Source of the DNA: an uncultured Collinsella sp.
Lineage (GTDB): Bacteria; Actinomycetota; Coriobacteriia; Coriobacteriales; Coriobacteriaceae
Length of the DNA: 32,057 nucleotides
Reading direction: 5' to 3'
Assembly (NCBI GenBank): GCA_902496945.1
Contig: CABVDE010000020.1
Span: forward strand, 1 to 32,057
Shown here: positions 14,367 to 22,483 of the stretch, piece after piece
Layout of the letters: the number at the start of each line of letters is the position of its first letter
Numbering within the stretch: position 1 is the stretch's first letter
Notes under the pieces: generated by a model
What the model was told of the DNA's origin: nothing
Seen by the model: only the letters and a program-made list of their open reading frames with translations
Databases searched by the model: none
Position numbers and translations under genes: made by a program

Positions 14367-15080
14367 TTAACCGCCCAAGTAGGCTTTACGGACGTTGTCG
14401 TCGTGCAGGAGTTCTTGGCCGGTGCCGGTCATGGTGATCTTGCCGGTCTCGAGCACGTAACCGCGCGTGGCGATCGAAAGAGCCATCTGCGCGTTCTGCT
14501 CGACCAGAAGCACCGTGGTGCCGGCCTTGTGCAGGTCCTCGACAATCTGGAAGATCTGTTCGATCAGAATCGGTGCCAGACCCATGGAAGGTTCGTCGAG
14601 CATAAGCAGTTTGGGGTTACTCATAAGGGCGCGCCCCATAACGAGCATCTGCTGCTCGCCGCCCGAAAGGGTGCCGGCGACCTGGCGACGACGTTCCTTC
14701 AGGCGCGGGAACTGCTCGTAGACGCGCTCCAGGCCCGGAGCAATTGTGGACTTGAGCTGTGTATAGGCGCCCATCTCCAGGTTCTCCTCGACCGTCATCT
14801 GCAAAAAGGCGCGACGACCCTCGGGAACCTGAGCCAGGCCCTTACCAACCAGCTTATCAGCGGGCGTATGGGTAATGTCCTCGCCCATAAACTTGATGGA
14901 GCCGGTCTTGGAGCGCAGCAGGCCCGAGACGGTCTTGAGCGTTGTGGACTTGCCGGCACCGTTGGCACCAATCAAGGCCACGATCTCGCCCTCGTTAACG
15001 TTAAAGGAGATGTCCTTGATGGCGTGGATGGCGCCGTACCAGACGTTGATGTTGTAGACGGAAAGCATCGGCTCTGCCAT
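14367..15080 (-). CDS. livF: Branched-chain amino acid ABC transporter ATP-binding protein LivF
   Basis: This 237-residue cytoplasmic ATPase is one of the two nucleotide-binding subunits powering import of leucine, isoleucine and valine. It has Walker A GANGAGKST (38-46), the signature LSGGEQQML near 138, Walker B LLMLDEPSMGL and the switch His region, all at normal LivF spacing. Its start abuts the livG stop at 15081 with no gap. It is the last gene of the operon and is followed by a 16-bp hairpin. Related transporters carry other amides or urea, so specificity is inferred from the whole operon. Confidence 0.95.
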   Translation of the reverse strand: MAEPMLSVYNINVWYGAIHAIKDISFNVNEGEIVALIGANGAGKSTTLKTVSGLLRSKTGSIKFMGEDITHTPADKLVGKGLAQVPEGRRAFLQMTVEENLEMGAYTQLKSTIAPGLERVYEQFPRLKERRRQVAGTLSGGEQQMLVMGRALMSNPKLLMLDEPSMGLAPILIEQIFQIVEDLHKAGTTVLLVEQNAQMALSIATRGYVLETGKITMTGTGQELLHDDNVRKAYLGG

Positions 15081-15941
15081 TTAGTTCTCCCCCTTATCCT
15101 GCTTACCCAGATACGCCTCGATAACAGCGTCGTTGTTCTGGATTTCCTCGGCCGTGCCCTTGGCGATGACCTTACCAAAGTTGAGCACGCAAATGCCCTC
15201 GCAGATGTTCATAACGAGCGACATGTCGTGCTCGATGAGCATGATGGCGATGCCGAAGGTGTCGCGAATCTTAACGATGTTCTCCATGAGCTCCGCGGTC
15301 TCGGACGGGTTCATGCCGGCGGCAGGCTCGTCGAGCAACAGCAGTTTGGGGTTGGTGGCAAGCGCGCGGACGATCTCCAGACGACGCTGGGCGCCGTAAG
15401 GCAGCGATCCGGCCTGCTCGTTTGCCAGATGCTCCATATCAAAGATGGACAGCAGCTCCATGGCGCGCTCGTGGGCGGCCTTCTCGTGCTTCCAATACGT
15501 CGGCAGGCGCAGCACGCCCTCAAAACCGGAGTAGCGCTCCTGGTTATGCAGACCGACCTTAACGTTGTCCTCCACCGTCATGGTATTGAACAGGCGGATG
15601 TTTTGGAAGGTACGGGCGATGCCCATGCGGCTGACCTGGTAGACGGACTTGCCCGAGGTATCCTCGCCGTCGAGCAGGATGGTGCCGTGCGTGGGCTGGT
15701 ACACCTTGGTGAGCAGGTTGAAGACCGTGGTCTTGCCGGCGCCGTTGGGGCCGATCAGACCGGCGATCTCGGTCTTGCCGATAGTCAGGCTAAAGTCGTC
15801 GACTGCCTTAAGGCCGCCGAACTCAATGCCCAGGTGGATGCACTCGAGCGCCGGGCGCTCGCCAAGGTCGCGGTCGGGAACGATGGCGCCAGACGGATAC
15901 GGGACCATCTTGCCCTTGTTGAACTCAAACTTACTGGGCAT
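15081..15941 (-). CDS. livG: Branched-chain amino acid ABC transporter ATP-binding protein LivG
   Basis: This 286-residue ATPase pairs with LivF. It shows Walker A GPNGAGKT (64-71), the LivG-type long insertion after it, LPYGAQRRLEI as signature, LLLDEPAAGMNP as Walker B and a C-terminal IEAYLG typical of the subfamily. An ATG at 15941 with GGAGGT 8 bases upstream is preferred over the longer frame beginning at 15968. With this start it overlaps the end of livM by 11 bases, which suggests translational coupling. The N-terminus is about 30 residues longer than the ATPase core. Confidence 0.94.
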   Translation of the reverse strand: MPSKFEFNKGKMVPYPSGAIVPDRDLGERPALECIHLGIEFGGLKAVDDFSLTIGKTEIAGLIGPNGAGKTTVFNLLTKVYQPTHGTILLDGEDTSGKSVYQVSRMGIARTFQNIRLFNTMTVEDNVKVGLHNQERYSGFEGVLRLPTYWKHEKAAHERAMELLSIFDMEHLANEQAGSLPYGAQRRLEIVRALATNPKLLLLDEPAAGMNPSETAELMENIVKIRDTFGIAIMLIEHDMSLVMNICEGICVLNFGKVIAKGTAEEIQNNDAVIEAYLGKQDKGEN

Positions 15942-17010
15942 CGGCTGCCACCTCCTTCTTGGGAGCAAAGCGGTCCTTAACGCGTGCGAAGAACGCCTTA
16001 AGCTGCGGGTTGTTGGTAAAGACCATGACCAAGATCAGCACGATGGCGTAGATGAGCATGCGGTAGTCCGAGAACTGACGGAGTAGCTCGGGCAGCACCG
16101 TGAGCAGCGCTGCGGCGATGACGGAGCCGCGCATGTTGCCCAGACCGCCCAGAACCACGAACACCAAAATGAGGATGGACGTGTTGAAGTCAAACTTGGT
16201 AGCGGAGAGCTGCGAGAAGTTGCCACCGAACAGGGCACCCGCAGCACCGGCGAGGGCAGCGGAAACCACGAAGGCGATCATGCGGTACTGGGTGACGGAG
16301 ATGCCCACGGACTCGGCAGCGATCTTGTTGTCGCGCACAGCCATAATGGCACGGCCGGTACGGCTGCGAACCAAGTTGAGTACAATCACGAGCGCGACCA
16401 TGACCAAAATAGCGCCGGCAAGGAAGGTCGAATAGGTCGACACGCCCGATGCGCCCTGAGCACCCTTGATGATGGCGGTGCCATCCTCGAGCAAGTGCAA
16501 GTCGTCGATCGTGGAGTTGCCCGTGATGTTAAAGATCACATGCAGGCCGCGGGAGTCGACGCCCACGATAAGGCAGGTGACAATCTCTTTGATGATTTCG
16601 CCAAAAGCCAGGGTCACGATGGCCAGGTAGTCGCCGCTCAGGCGCAGGACCGGGATACCGATCAAGAAGCCCAGGATGGCGGCGGCGATGGCACCGACCA
16701 CGATGCTGATGATAAGGCGCACCGGATCGGAGGGGACGGCGCTCTCGAGGGCGACCGCGGTGACGATGCCCGTGTAGGCACCGACACTCATAAAGCCCGC
16801 GTGGCCAAGCGACAGGTCGCCCGCGATGCCGACGACGAGATTGAGCGAGATGGCCATGACGATATAGGCCGTGATGGGAACCAGCTGACCGGCAATCATG
16901 CGCGGGATCATGTGGTTGGACTGCATAAAGAACACAATGGCGAATGCCACGATGCACATGGCGTACGTGACAAAGTCGTGACGCGTCTGCTTATCTTTAA
17001 GGAACTTCAT
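15931..17010 (-). CDS. livM: Branched-chain amino acid ABC transporter permease LivM
   Basis: This 359-residue permease has about ten membrane segments and the LivM hallmarks LSLGHAGFMSVGAY, LRLSGDYLAIVTLAFGEI and VRDNKIAAESVGI, followed by a lysine-rich cytoplasmic tail. It forms the membrane channel with LivH. The ATG at 17010 has AGGTGA 5 bases upstream. A GTG at 17019, directly touching the livH stop, would add three residues and is equally possible. Co-transcription with its neighbours is clear from the spacing. Confidence 0.94.
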   Translation of the reverse strand: MKFLKDKQTRHDFVTYAMCIVAFAIVFFMQSNHMIPRMIAGQLVPITAYIVMAISLNLVVGIAGDLSLGHAGFMSVGAYTGIVTAVALESAVPSDPVRLIISIVVGAIAAAILGFLIGIPVLRLSGDYLAIVTLAFGEIIKEIVTCLIVGVDSRGLHVIFNITGNSTIDDLHLLEDGTAIIKGAQGASGVSTYSTFLAGAILVMVALVIVLNLVRSRTGRAIMAVRDNKIAAESVGISVTQYRMIAFVVSAALAGAAGALFGGNFSQLSATKFDFNTSILILVFVVLGGLGNMRGSVIAAALLTVLPELLRQFSDYRMLIYAIVLILVMVFTNNPQLKAFFARVKDRFAPKKEVAADAQ

Positions 17011-17019
17011 AGCGCTCAC

Positions 17020-17901
17020 CTACACCTTCTCGGGGACGTACTTGCCCAAGAGGCCGGCTGGCTTGACGAGCAGGACGATGATCAGAACACCAAAGACGAT
17101 GGAGTTGGCAAGGCTCGTGGAAATGTAGGCCTGCGCCATCGCTTCGATGATGCCGATGAGAATGCCACCGACAAAGGCGCCGGGGATAGAGCCGATACCG
17201 CCGAAGACGGCGGCGTCGAAGGCCTTGATGCCAGGCATGGCACCCGTGGTGGGCTGCAGGACCGGCGAGTAGGAGCACAGGAGCACACCGGCGATGGCGG
17301 CAAGGGCAGAGCCGATGGCAAACGTCATCGAAATAGTGCGGTTGACGTTGATGCCCATGAGCTGAGCGGCGGCCTTGTCCTCGGACACGGCACGCATAGC
17401 CTTGCCCATCTTGGTCTTACCCGTAAAGAACACCAGGCCGGCCATGATAACCAGGCAGGCAACGATGGTGACGAGCGAAACGGCGCTTACGTTGTACTTG
17501 GCCAAGAACTCCGGCACCGGGAAGGTGACGAGCGAAGTGAAGTTCTTGGGCGTGGCGCCCCACAGGAGCTGCGCGGCATTCTGCAGGAAGTAGGACACGC
17601 CGATAGCCGTGATCAGAACGGCCAGAGGGCCCGCCTGGCGCAGCGGCTTATAGGCCAGGCCCTCAATGAGAACACCCAGAACCGTGCAGACCGCGCAAGA
17701 GAGAATGACAGATGCCCAGCCCGGAAGGCCGAGATACGACGTGGCGCAGAACGAGACATAGGCACCGACCATGATGACGTCGCCGTGAGCGAAGTTGAGC
17801 ATCTTGGCGATACCGTAGACCATGGTGTAGCCCAACGCGATGATGGCGTAGACGCTGCCCATGGACAGGCCGTTGACCAGGTATTGGATAAAGACCGTCA
17901 T
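17020..17901 (-). CDS. livH: Branched-chain amino acid ABC transporter permease LivH
   Basis: This 293-residue permease has about eight membrane segments. Family motifs are NGLSMGSVYAIIALGYTMV at the N-terminus, MLNFAHGDVIMVGAY and RAVSEDKAAAQLMGINV, with FGGIGSIPGAFVGG near the C-terminus. The ATG at 17901 is chosen because GGGGG lies 9 bases before it; an upstream ATG at 17910 touches that site and is unlikely. A 139-bp gap with a strong stem-loop separates it from the binding-protein gene, which may lower permease expression relative to the binding protein. Confidence 0.94.
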   Translation of the reverse strand: MTVFIQYLVNGLSMGSVYAIIALGYTMVYGIAKMLNFAHGDVIMVGAYVSFCATSYLGLPGWASVILSCAVCTVLGVLIEGLAYKPLRQAGPLAVLITAIGVSYFLQNAAQLLWGATPKNFTSLVTFPVPEFLAKYNVSAVSLVTIVACLVIMAGLVFFTGKTKMGKAMRAVSEDKAAAQLMGINVNRTISMTFAIGSALAAIAGVLLCSYSPVLQPTTGAMPGIKAFDAAVFGGIGSIPGAFVGGILIGIIEAMAQAYISTSLANSIVFGVLIIVLLVKPAGLLGKYVPEKV

Positions 17902-17977
17902 GTTCCGCATCCCCCTTTCGAATAGGTTTCCAGTTAATGTAAGAAACAGGGACGTTACGTTGCCCCTAGATACCAAG

Positions 17978-18009
17978 CAAGCAGGGAAGGCCAAAACCTC
18001 CCCTGCTTG
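17978..18009 (-). promoter_or_regulatory. Stem-loop between the binding-protein gene and livH
   Basis: On the minus strand a 13-bp stem (one G-U pair) with a 6-base loop is formed by 18009-17997 and 17990-17978. No U run follows. Such intercistronic stems after transporter binding proteins often stabilise the upstream mRNA, leaving more binding protein than permease. Confidence 0.65.
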
Positions 18010-18040
18010 GGACCAAAACCGCTCTATATAAGGCGGCCAA

Positions 18041-19228
18041 TTAGGCCTGTACGTACTTGCCGTCGTTGATGACGTACACAGTCGGGTCCTTCTGGACCTG
18101 GCCCCTATCGTTCCAGGTGAGCTTGCCGGTCAGGCCGTCAACGGTAATGTTGAGCATGGCCTTGGGCAGCTTCTCGGCGACCTCGGTCGGATCGGCGTCG
18201 ACACCAAGACCGGCCTCCTTGAGGGCCTCGGCCACCGCGTGCACGCCGTCGTAGGCGTCGGCGGCAAACTGGTCGGGGGTATCACCGTACTTATCCTTGT
18301 AGGCGTTGACGAAGTCGGCGTTCTTCTCGTCATCGGCGGAGAACGGGGTCATGAGCAGCAGACCCTCGGCAAGAGAGGTGTCGAAGCCCTCAACGCCCAG
18401 GATGCCATCCATGCCGTCGCAGCCCATCATCTTGACGTCGTAGCCCATGTCCTTGGCGTTCTTGAGCAGGACGGACGCCGGCGTGTAGTAGATCGGCGCA
18501 AAGATCATGGTGGCGCCGGCCTCTTTGGCATTGGTCAGCTGATTGGTAAAGCTCGTTGCGGAGTCATCCTTAAAGGTCTTCTCGGCGACAATCTCAAGCT
18601 TAGACTCGACAGCCTGTGCCTTGAAGGCATCAGCAATACCCGAGCTGTAGGCATCTGCGGCGTTATAGAAGACAAAGAACTTCTCATCCGCGTACTTCTC
18701 TGCCAAAAACTTGGCAGCATTAATACCCTGGTTGGGATCGGTAAAGCAAACCTGGAAGACGCAATCCTTGCCGTCGGTGACGTCCTCGGAGGACGCGGAC
18801 GGGGTGATCATGAACGTCTTGGGGTCGTTACCGCACTCTGCGGCAACGGCAACCGACGCACCCGTGGTGGTCGGGCCGACGAGGGCCTGCATGCCCCAGT
18901 CGAGCAGGGTATTCAAGGCGTTGACGGCCTTCTCGCCATCGGCCTGATCATCCTCGGCCTTGCTGGCAAGCGGCAGCTCCTTGGTCGAGAAATCCTTGCA
19001 GCCAAGCTCGACGCCCTGGGTAACGGACTTGCCGTAGGACGCGTTGGCGCCGGTCAGCGGGCCGATGGTGCCGATCTTAAACGAAGCGTCGCCCGAGGCG
19101 GAACCGCTGTCGCCGCCGTTGGAGGAGCAGCCAGCTAGAATGGACATCGCCCCCAGACCTGCTGCGCTCGCGATAACGCTCCTGCGATTCATAACAGGGT
19201 TCAATGACTTACCGGTGAGGCTCGACAT
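18041..19228 (-). CDS. livJ: Branched-chain amino acid ABC transporter substrate-binding lipoprotein (copy 1)
   Basis: This 395-residue protein captures the amino acid outside the cell and delivers it to LivHM. It starts with a Tat-like lipoprotein signal: twin arginine in NRRSVIA (14-20), a hydrophobic stretch and the lipobox LAGC (31-34), so Cys34 should be lipid-anchored. The mature part is a type I periplasmic-binding fold with IGTIGPLTGANASYG at its start and a central FYNAADAYSSG segment. GGAGAG lies close before the ATG. It is very like the next gene upstream (19500-20666), differing most near the signal and scattered surface positions, so the two are tandem paralogues that may differ in ligand. 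Confidence 0.93.
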   Translation of the reverse strand: MSSLTGKSLNPVMNRRSVIASAAGLGAMSILAGCSSNGGDSGSASGDASFKIGTIGPLTGANASYGKSVTQGVELGCKDFSTKELPLASKAEDDQADGEKAVNALNTLLDWGMQALVGPTTTGASVAVAAECGNDPKTFMITPSASSEDVTDGKDCVFQVCFTDPNQGINAAKFLAEKYADEKFFVFYNAADAYSSGIADAFKAQAVESKLEIVAEKTFKDDSATSFTNQLTNAKEAGATMIFAPIYYTPASVLLKNAKDMGYDVKMMGCDGMDGILGVEGFDTSLAEGLLLMTPFSADDEKNADFVNAYKDKYGDTPDQFAADAYDGVHAVAEALKEAGLGVDADPTEVAEKLPKAMLNITVDGLTGKLTWNDRGQVQKDPTVYVINDGKYVQA

Positions 19229-19499
19229 GCGGCTCTCCTCTCAAATCTCGTCGGGTTTCGGTTACCCGACAGGCCATCCTTCGCCGTATCTGGCGTTCGC
19301 AAAATAGTAGACGCTTTAGTTGGGAAAAGTGGCGAATATTTCAACTTTTCTTTGGCTTTGTCGATATATCCATAATTCTGTGTATTTCTATCATTTTATG
19401 CAGATTGGCCACTTTATTGTGTGAAAGTAATGTTTCCATTCTGTTACAAGCGCGCTCTGGCTGAATAAATGGCACCACCGGCTGGATTGCTTACAGCGC
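19229..19499. other. AT-rich gap between the two livJ paralogues
   Basis: No gene is seen. The stretch is markedly AT-rich compared with the genes on either side and contains a 7-bp stem-loop (gtcgggt/acccgac) near 19248-19268. Several TTGAAA- and TACTAT-like boxes on the minus strand make a separate promoter for the downstream livJ copy plausible, but I cannot single one out. Confidence 0.45.
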
Positions 19500-20666
19500 T
19501 TAGGCGGCAATGTACTTGCCGTCCCGAATCACATAGGCCGTAGCGGGCTTTTCGACCTGACCCTTGTCGTTCCACGTGAGCTCGCCCGTCAGGCCCTCGA
19601 TCTTGATCTTACGCATGGCCTTGGCAAGATCACCGGCAATGTCGGCGCCATCGGCCGTCGTGTCGATACCGGCCTTGTCGATAGCCTCGGCAATCGCGTG
19701 GACGCAGTCATAGGCGTCGGCGGCAAACTGGTTGGGGGTCTCGTCGTAGGCGTCCTTGTAGGCCTTGACGAAATCGGCGTTCTTCTCGTCGTCGGCGGAG
19801 AACGGGGTCATCAGCAACACGCCCTCGGCAAGGGAGGTATCGAAGCCCTCGACGGAGAGCAGGCCGTCCATACCGTCGGTACCCATGAGCGTCATGTCGT
19901 AGCCCATATCCTTGGCGTTCTTGAGCAGGACGGACGCCGGCGTGTAATAAATCGGCGCGAAGATGAGCTTGGCGCCGGCCTCCTTGGCCTTGGTCAGCTG
20001 TGTAGTAAAACTCGAAGACGAGTCATCCTTAAACGTCACCGTACAGACGACATCGAGTTTGGACTCCTTTGCCTGCTCAGCAAAGGCATCGGCAACGCCC
20101 GAGCTGTACGTATCGCCGGCGTTATAGAACAGGGCGATCTTGGCGCCTGCATACTTCTCGGCCAAGAACTTCGCAGCGCTCGTACCCATGGTAGGATCGG
20201 TAAAGCAAACCTGGAAGACCGTGGTCTTGTCCTTGGTCACGTCGAGCGACGAGGCGGAAGGCGTAACCATGAGCATGTCGTCGGCGATCTCGCCCGAGAC
20301 GGCGACAGCGGCACCGGTGGTGACGGGGCCGACGAGTGCCTGCATGCCCCAGTCGCACAGGGTATTGAAGGCGTTGATGGCCTTCTCGCCGTCGGCGACG
20401 TCGTCCTCGGACTTAAGTGAAAGCTTGAGGTCCTTGGTCGAGAAATCCTTGGTAGCGAGCTTAGCGCCCTTCTCGGCCGAGACGCCATAGGTAGCCGCAG
20501 CGCCGGTCAGAGGCCCGATGACACCGATCTTGAAGGTCTTGCCGTCGTCGGCGGAGCCACCGTCCGAGCCACCCGACGAGCAACCGGCGAGTGCGACGGT
20601 GCTGCCAAGTGCCGCGGCACCGGCGAGGAAGTTCCTACGGCTGAGCGTACTATTGATGTTGAACAT
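19500..20666 (-). CDS. livJ: Branched-chain amino acid ABC transporter substrate-binding lipoprotein (copy 2)
   Basis: This 388-residue protein is the first gene of the liv cluster. A clear Tat motif SRRNFLAG (9-16) is followed by the lipobox LAGC (26-29), predicting export folded and lipid anchoring at Cys29. The mature domain begins KIGVIGPLTGAAATYG and carries FYNAGDTYSSG and TPFSADDEKNADFVKAY, closely matching the downstream paralogue. The ATG at 20666 is preceded by AAAAGGGGG; the longer frame to 20849 has no such site and would bury the signal peptide. Ligand preference is not readable. Keeping two binding proteins for one permease is known for LivJ/LivK in E. coli, so this copy could be called livK. 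Confidence 0.92.
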   Translation of the reverse strand: MFNINSTLSRRNFLAGAAALGSTVALAGCSSGGSDGGSADDGKTFKIGVIGPLTGAAATYGVSAEKGAKLATKDFSTKDLKLSLKSEDDVADGEKAINAFNTLCDWGMQALVGPVTTGAAVAVSGEIADDMLMVTPSASSLDVTKDKTTVFQVCFTDPTMGTSAAKFLAEKYAGAKIALFYNAGDTYSSGVADAFAEQAKESKLDVVCTVTFKDDSSSSFTTQLTKAKEAGAKLIFAPIYYTPASVLLKNAKDMGYDMTLMGTDGMDGLLSVEGFDTSLAEGVLLMTPFSADDEKNADFVKAYKDAYDETPNQFAADAYDCVHAIAEAIDKAGIDTTADGADIAGDLAKAMRKIKIEGLTGELTWNDKGQVEKPATAYVIRDGKYIAA

Positions 20667-20915
20667 GGTGTCCCCCTTTTCGCTGGCCGCGGTGCGGCCG
20701 TCTTGCGGTACAGGGCAAACCTTATGGCCCAAACGTTGACAGTTTGTTACGGACGTTCGTTTGTAGCGAGCGTGTTTCCAATGTTTCCGCAGCGTTTCGA
20801 GGGTGCCGTTTTGTGCAGCTACCGCCACCTGGTAAGCACGCGCCCGCACTTCACGCTAGAATGCACTCAACCTTAATCAGTCAATCCATCCATAAGATGC
20901 ACGAAGGAGCTATCT
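20667..20915. promoter_or_regulatory. Divergent control region between livJ copy 2 and hom
   Basis: No gene is seen. It should hold the promoter of the liv operon (minus) and of hom (plus). A plus-strand TTGACA (20736-20741) and a TAGAAT (20857-20862) are visible but are not correctly spaced to each other, so each would need another partner. ACGTTCGTTTGT at 20753-20764 recurs upstream of fba. Divergence of amino-acid import from homoserine synthesis would allow shared control, which is inference. Confidence 0.45.
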
Positions 20916-22259
20916 ATGAGCGAACCCCTGCGCACCGTGAACGTCGGTCTGATCGGCCTGGGAACCGTCGGCGGCGGCGTGGCCCGTCTGATCAAGAGCC
21001 ACCACGATGAGTACCTGGCAGCCTACGGCATCGACCTTAAGCTGACCCGCGCCTGCGCGCTTGCCTGGGAGCAGGCCGAGGCAGCCGGTATTGAGCGTGA
21101 GGCCTTTACGAGCGACTGGCACGACGTCGTCACCGACCCCGCCGTCGACATCGTCGTCGAGCTGATCGGCGGCGAGCATCCCGCAACCGAGATCTTCACC
21201 ACTGCCTTTGAGCACGGTAAGCACGTCGTCTCTGCCAACAAGGCCCTGCTGGGCCGTCATGTCGAGACGCTCGCCGAGAAGGCGCGCGCGTGCGGCGTGC
21301 AGATTAAGTGCGAGGCCAGCTGCGGCGGCGGCATCCCCATCGTGAGCACGCTTGAGCACGATCTGGTGGGCAACAAGATCCTGACCATCGCCGGCATCCT
21401 CAACGGCACCACCAACTACATCCTGTCGCGCATGGACGCCGAGGGTGCCGATTACGCCGAGGTGCTCGCCGACGCGCAGGCCAAGGGCTATGCCGAGGCC
21501 GATCCGTCCGCCGACGTCGACGGCTTCGATGCCGCCAGCAAGACGGCGATCCTCGCCTCCATCGGCTTTGGCACCCGCGTGACCACCGACGACGTGTATC
21601 AGCAGGGCATCCGCACCATCGGCGCCGAGGACATCGCCCAGGCCCGCGAGCTCGGCTACACCATCAAGCTGTTGGGCATCGCCCGCAACACCGACGCCGG
21701 CGTCGACGTCCGCGTGCACCCCACGCTAATCCCCGCCGACCACATGCTCGCCAAGGTCAACGGCGCCATGAACGCTGTCTACGTGGTAGGCGACGCTGTG
21801 GGCGAGACCATGTTCTACGGTGCCGGCGCAGGCTCCTTCCCCACCGCAAGCGCCGTCGTGGGCGATATCCTGTCGCTGTCCGAGCAGATCAGCCGCGGCG
21901 TGGCACCGCTGCCCGAGATTGAGCCCTACGGCCACAACCTTGCCTTTAAGCCCATGGACGAGCTCCAGACCAAGTACTATGTGCGCCTGAAGGTTGCCGA
22001 CCGCGTGGGTGCCCTGTCCGAGACGGTCGATATCTTTGCCAAGCACAACATTTCGATCTCGCTCATCAACCAGGTCGAGGACGGCAAGTCGGGCGTCAGC
22101 GACACCTGCTCGGTCATCTTCCTGACGCACCGCGCGCTCGAGAAGGACGTCCAGGCTGCCGCCGCCGAGCTTGCCAGCGTCGACTGCGTGGCCGAGGTCG
22201 CCAATGTCTTGCGCATCGAGGACGTCGAGGCTTGGACCGAAGGCGTCGTGGCCAACTAG
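20916..22259 (+). CDS. hom: Homoserine dehydrogenase
   Basis: This 447-residue enzyme reduces aspartate semialdehyde to homoserine, the branch point to threonine, methionine and, through threonine, isoleucine. It has an N-terminal NAD(P) fold with GLGTVGGG (14-21), the ELIGGEHPATE and SANKALLGRH segments, the catalytic domain with GGGIPIVSTL and GILNGTTNYIL, and the KTAILASIGFG region. A C-terminal ACT domain of roughly 80 residues suggests feedback inhibition, usually by threonine. GAAGGAG lies 7 bases before the ATG. A good terminator follows the stop, so it is probably a single-gene unit facing away from the liv operon. Confidence 0.96.
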   Translation: MSEPLRTVNVGLIGLGTVGGGVARLIKSHHDEYLAAYGIDLKLTRACALAWEQAEAAGIEREAFTSDWHDVVTDPAVDIVVELIGGEHPATEIFTTAFEHGKHVVSANKALLGRHVETLAEKARACGVQIKCEASCGGGIPIVSTLEHDLVGNKILTIAGILNGTTNYILSRMDAEGADYAEVLADAQAKGYAEADPSADVDGFDAASKTAILASIGFGTRVTTDDVYQQGIRTIGAEDIAQARELGYTIKLLGIARNTDAGVDVRVHPTLIPADHMLAKVNGAMNAVYVVGDAVGETMFYGAGAGSFPTASAVVGDILSLSEQISRGVAPLPEIEPYGHNLAFKPMDELQTKYYVRLKVADRVGALSETVDIFAKHNISISLINQVEDGKSGVSDTCSVIFLTHRALEKDVQAAAAELASVDCVAEVANVLRIEDVEAWTEGVVAN

Positions 22260-22291
22260 TCCGGCCTTCGCTATACGACATGTATGTTGAG

Positions 22292-22326
22292 GGGCTCCCG
22301 TCCGATCTTGGATGGGAGCCCTTTTG
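22292..22326 (+). terminator. Terminator of hom
   Basis: GGGCTCCC (22292-22299) pairs with GGGAGCCC (22314-22321), extended by four weaker pairs inside, and is followed by TTTT. It lies about 30 bases beyond the hom stop. Confidence 0.9.
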
Positions 22327-22373
22327 CTTGCGTGCTCGGAGCGCATTAACGCGGTCAGCGTTTGAACAACTCG

Positions 22374-22412
22374 ACCGTTCATTGACAACCGGGGGTACCG
22401 TTCACCGATAAG
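22374..22412 (+). promoter_or_regulatory. Candidate promoter/operator of the BaiA-like dehydrogenase
   Basis: A perfect TTGACA (22382-22387) is followed at 18 bases by CGATAA, a weak -10. The -35 box is flanked by direct repeats ACCGTTCA at 22374-22381 and 22397-22404, 23 bases apart, about two helical turns, as for a regulator binding one face. A TACTAT at 22436-22441 is another possible -10. All of this is pattern only. Confidence 0.35.
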
Positions 22413-22483
22413 CGAACGTGCTCGTTTTGGGCCGCTACTATGCTGTGTTGCGTATGTCCACACCCCCGAAGAATGGAGGCACC

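Noticed and set aside
14228..14437. A small protein with an identical N-terminus encoded on both strands at the 82-bp palindrome
   Set aside because: The identity is a necessary result of the palindrome. No ribosome site and no support for translation.
14403..17925. Long plus-strand open frames opposite livFGMH (525 and 476 codons)
   Set aside because: These are antisense shadows of the liv genes, with compositionally odd products and no family resemblance.
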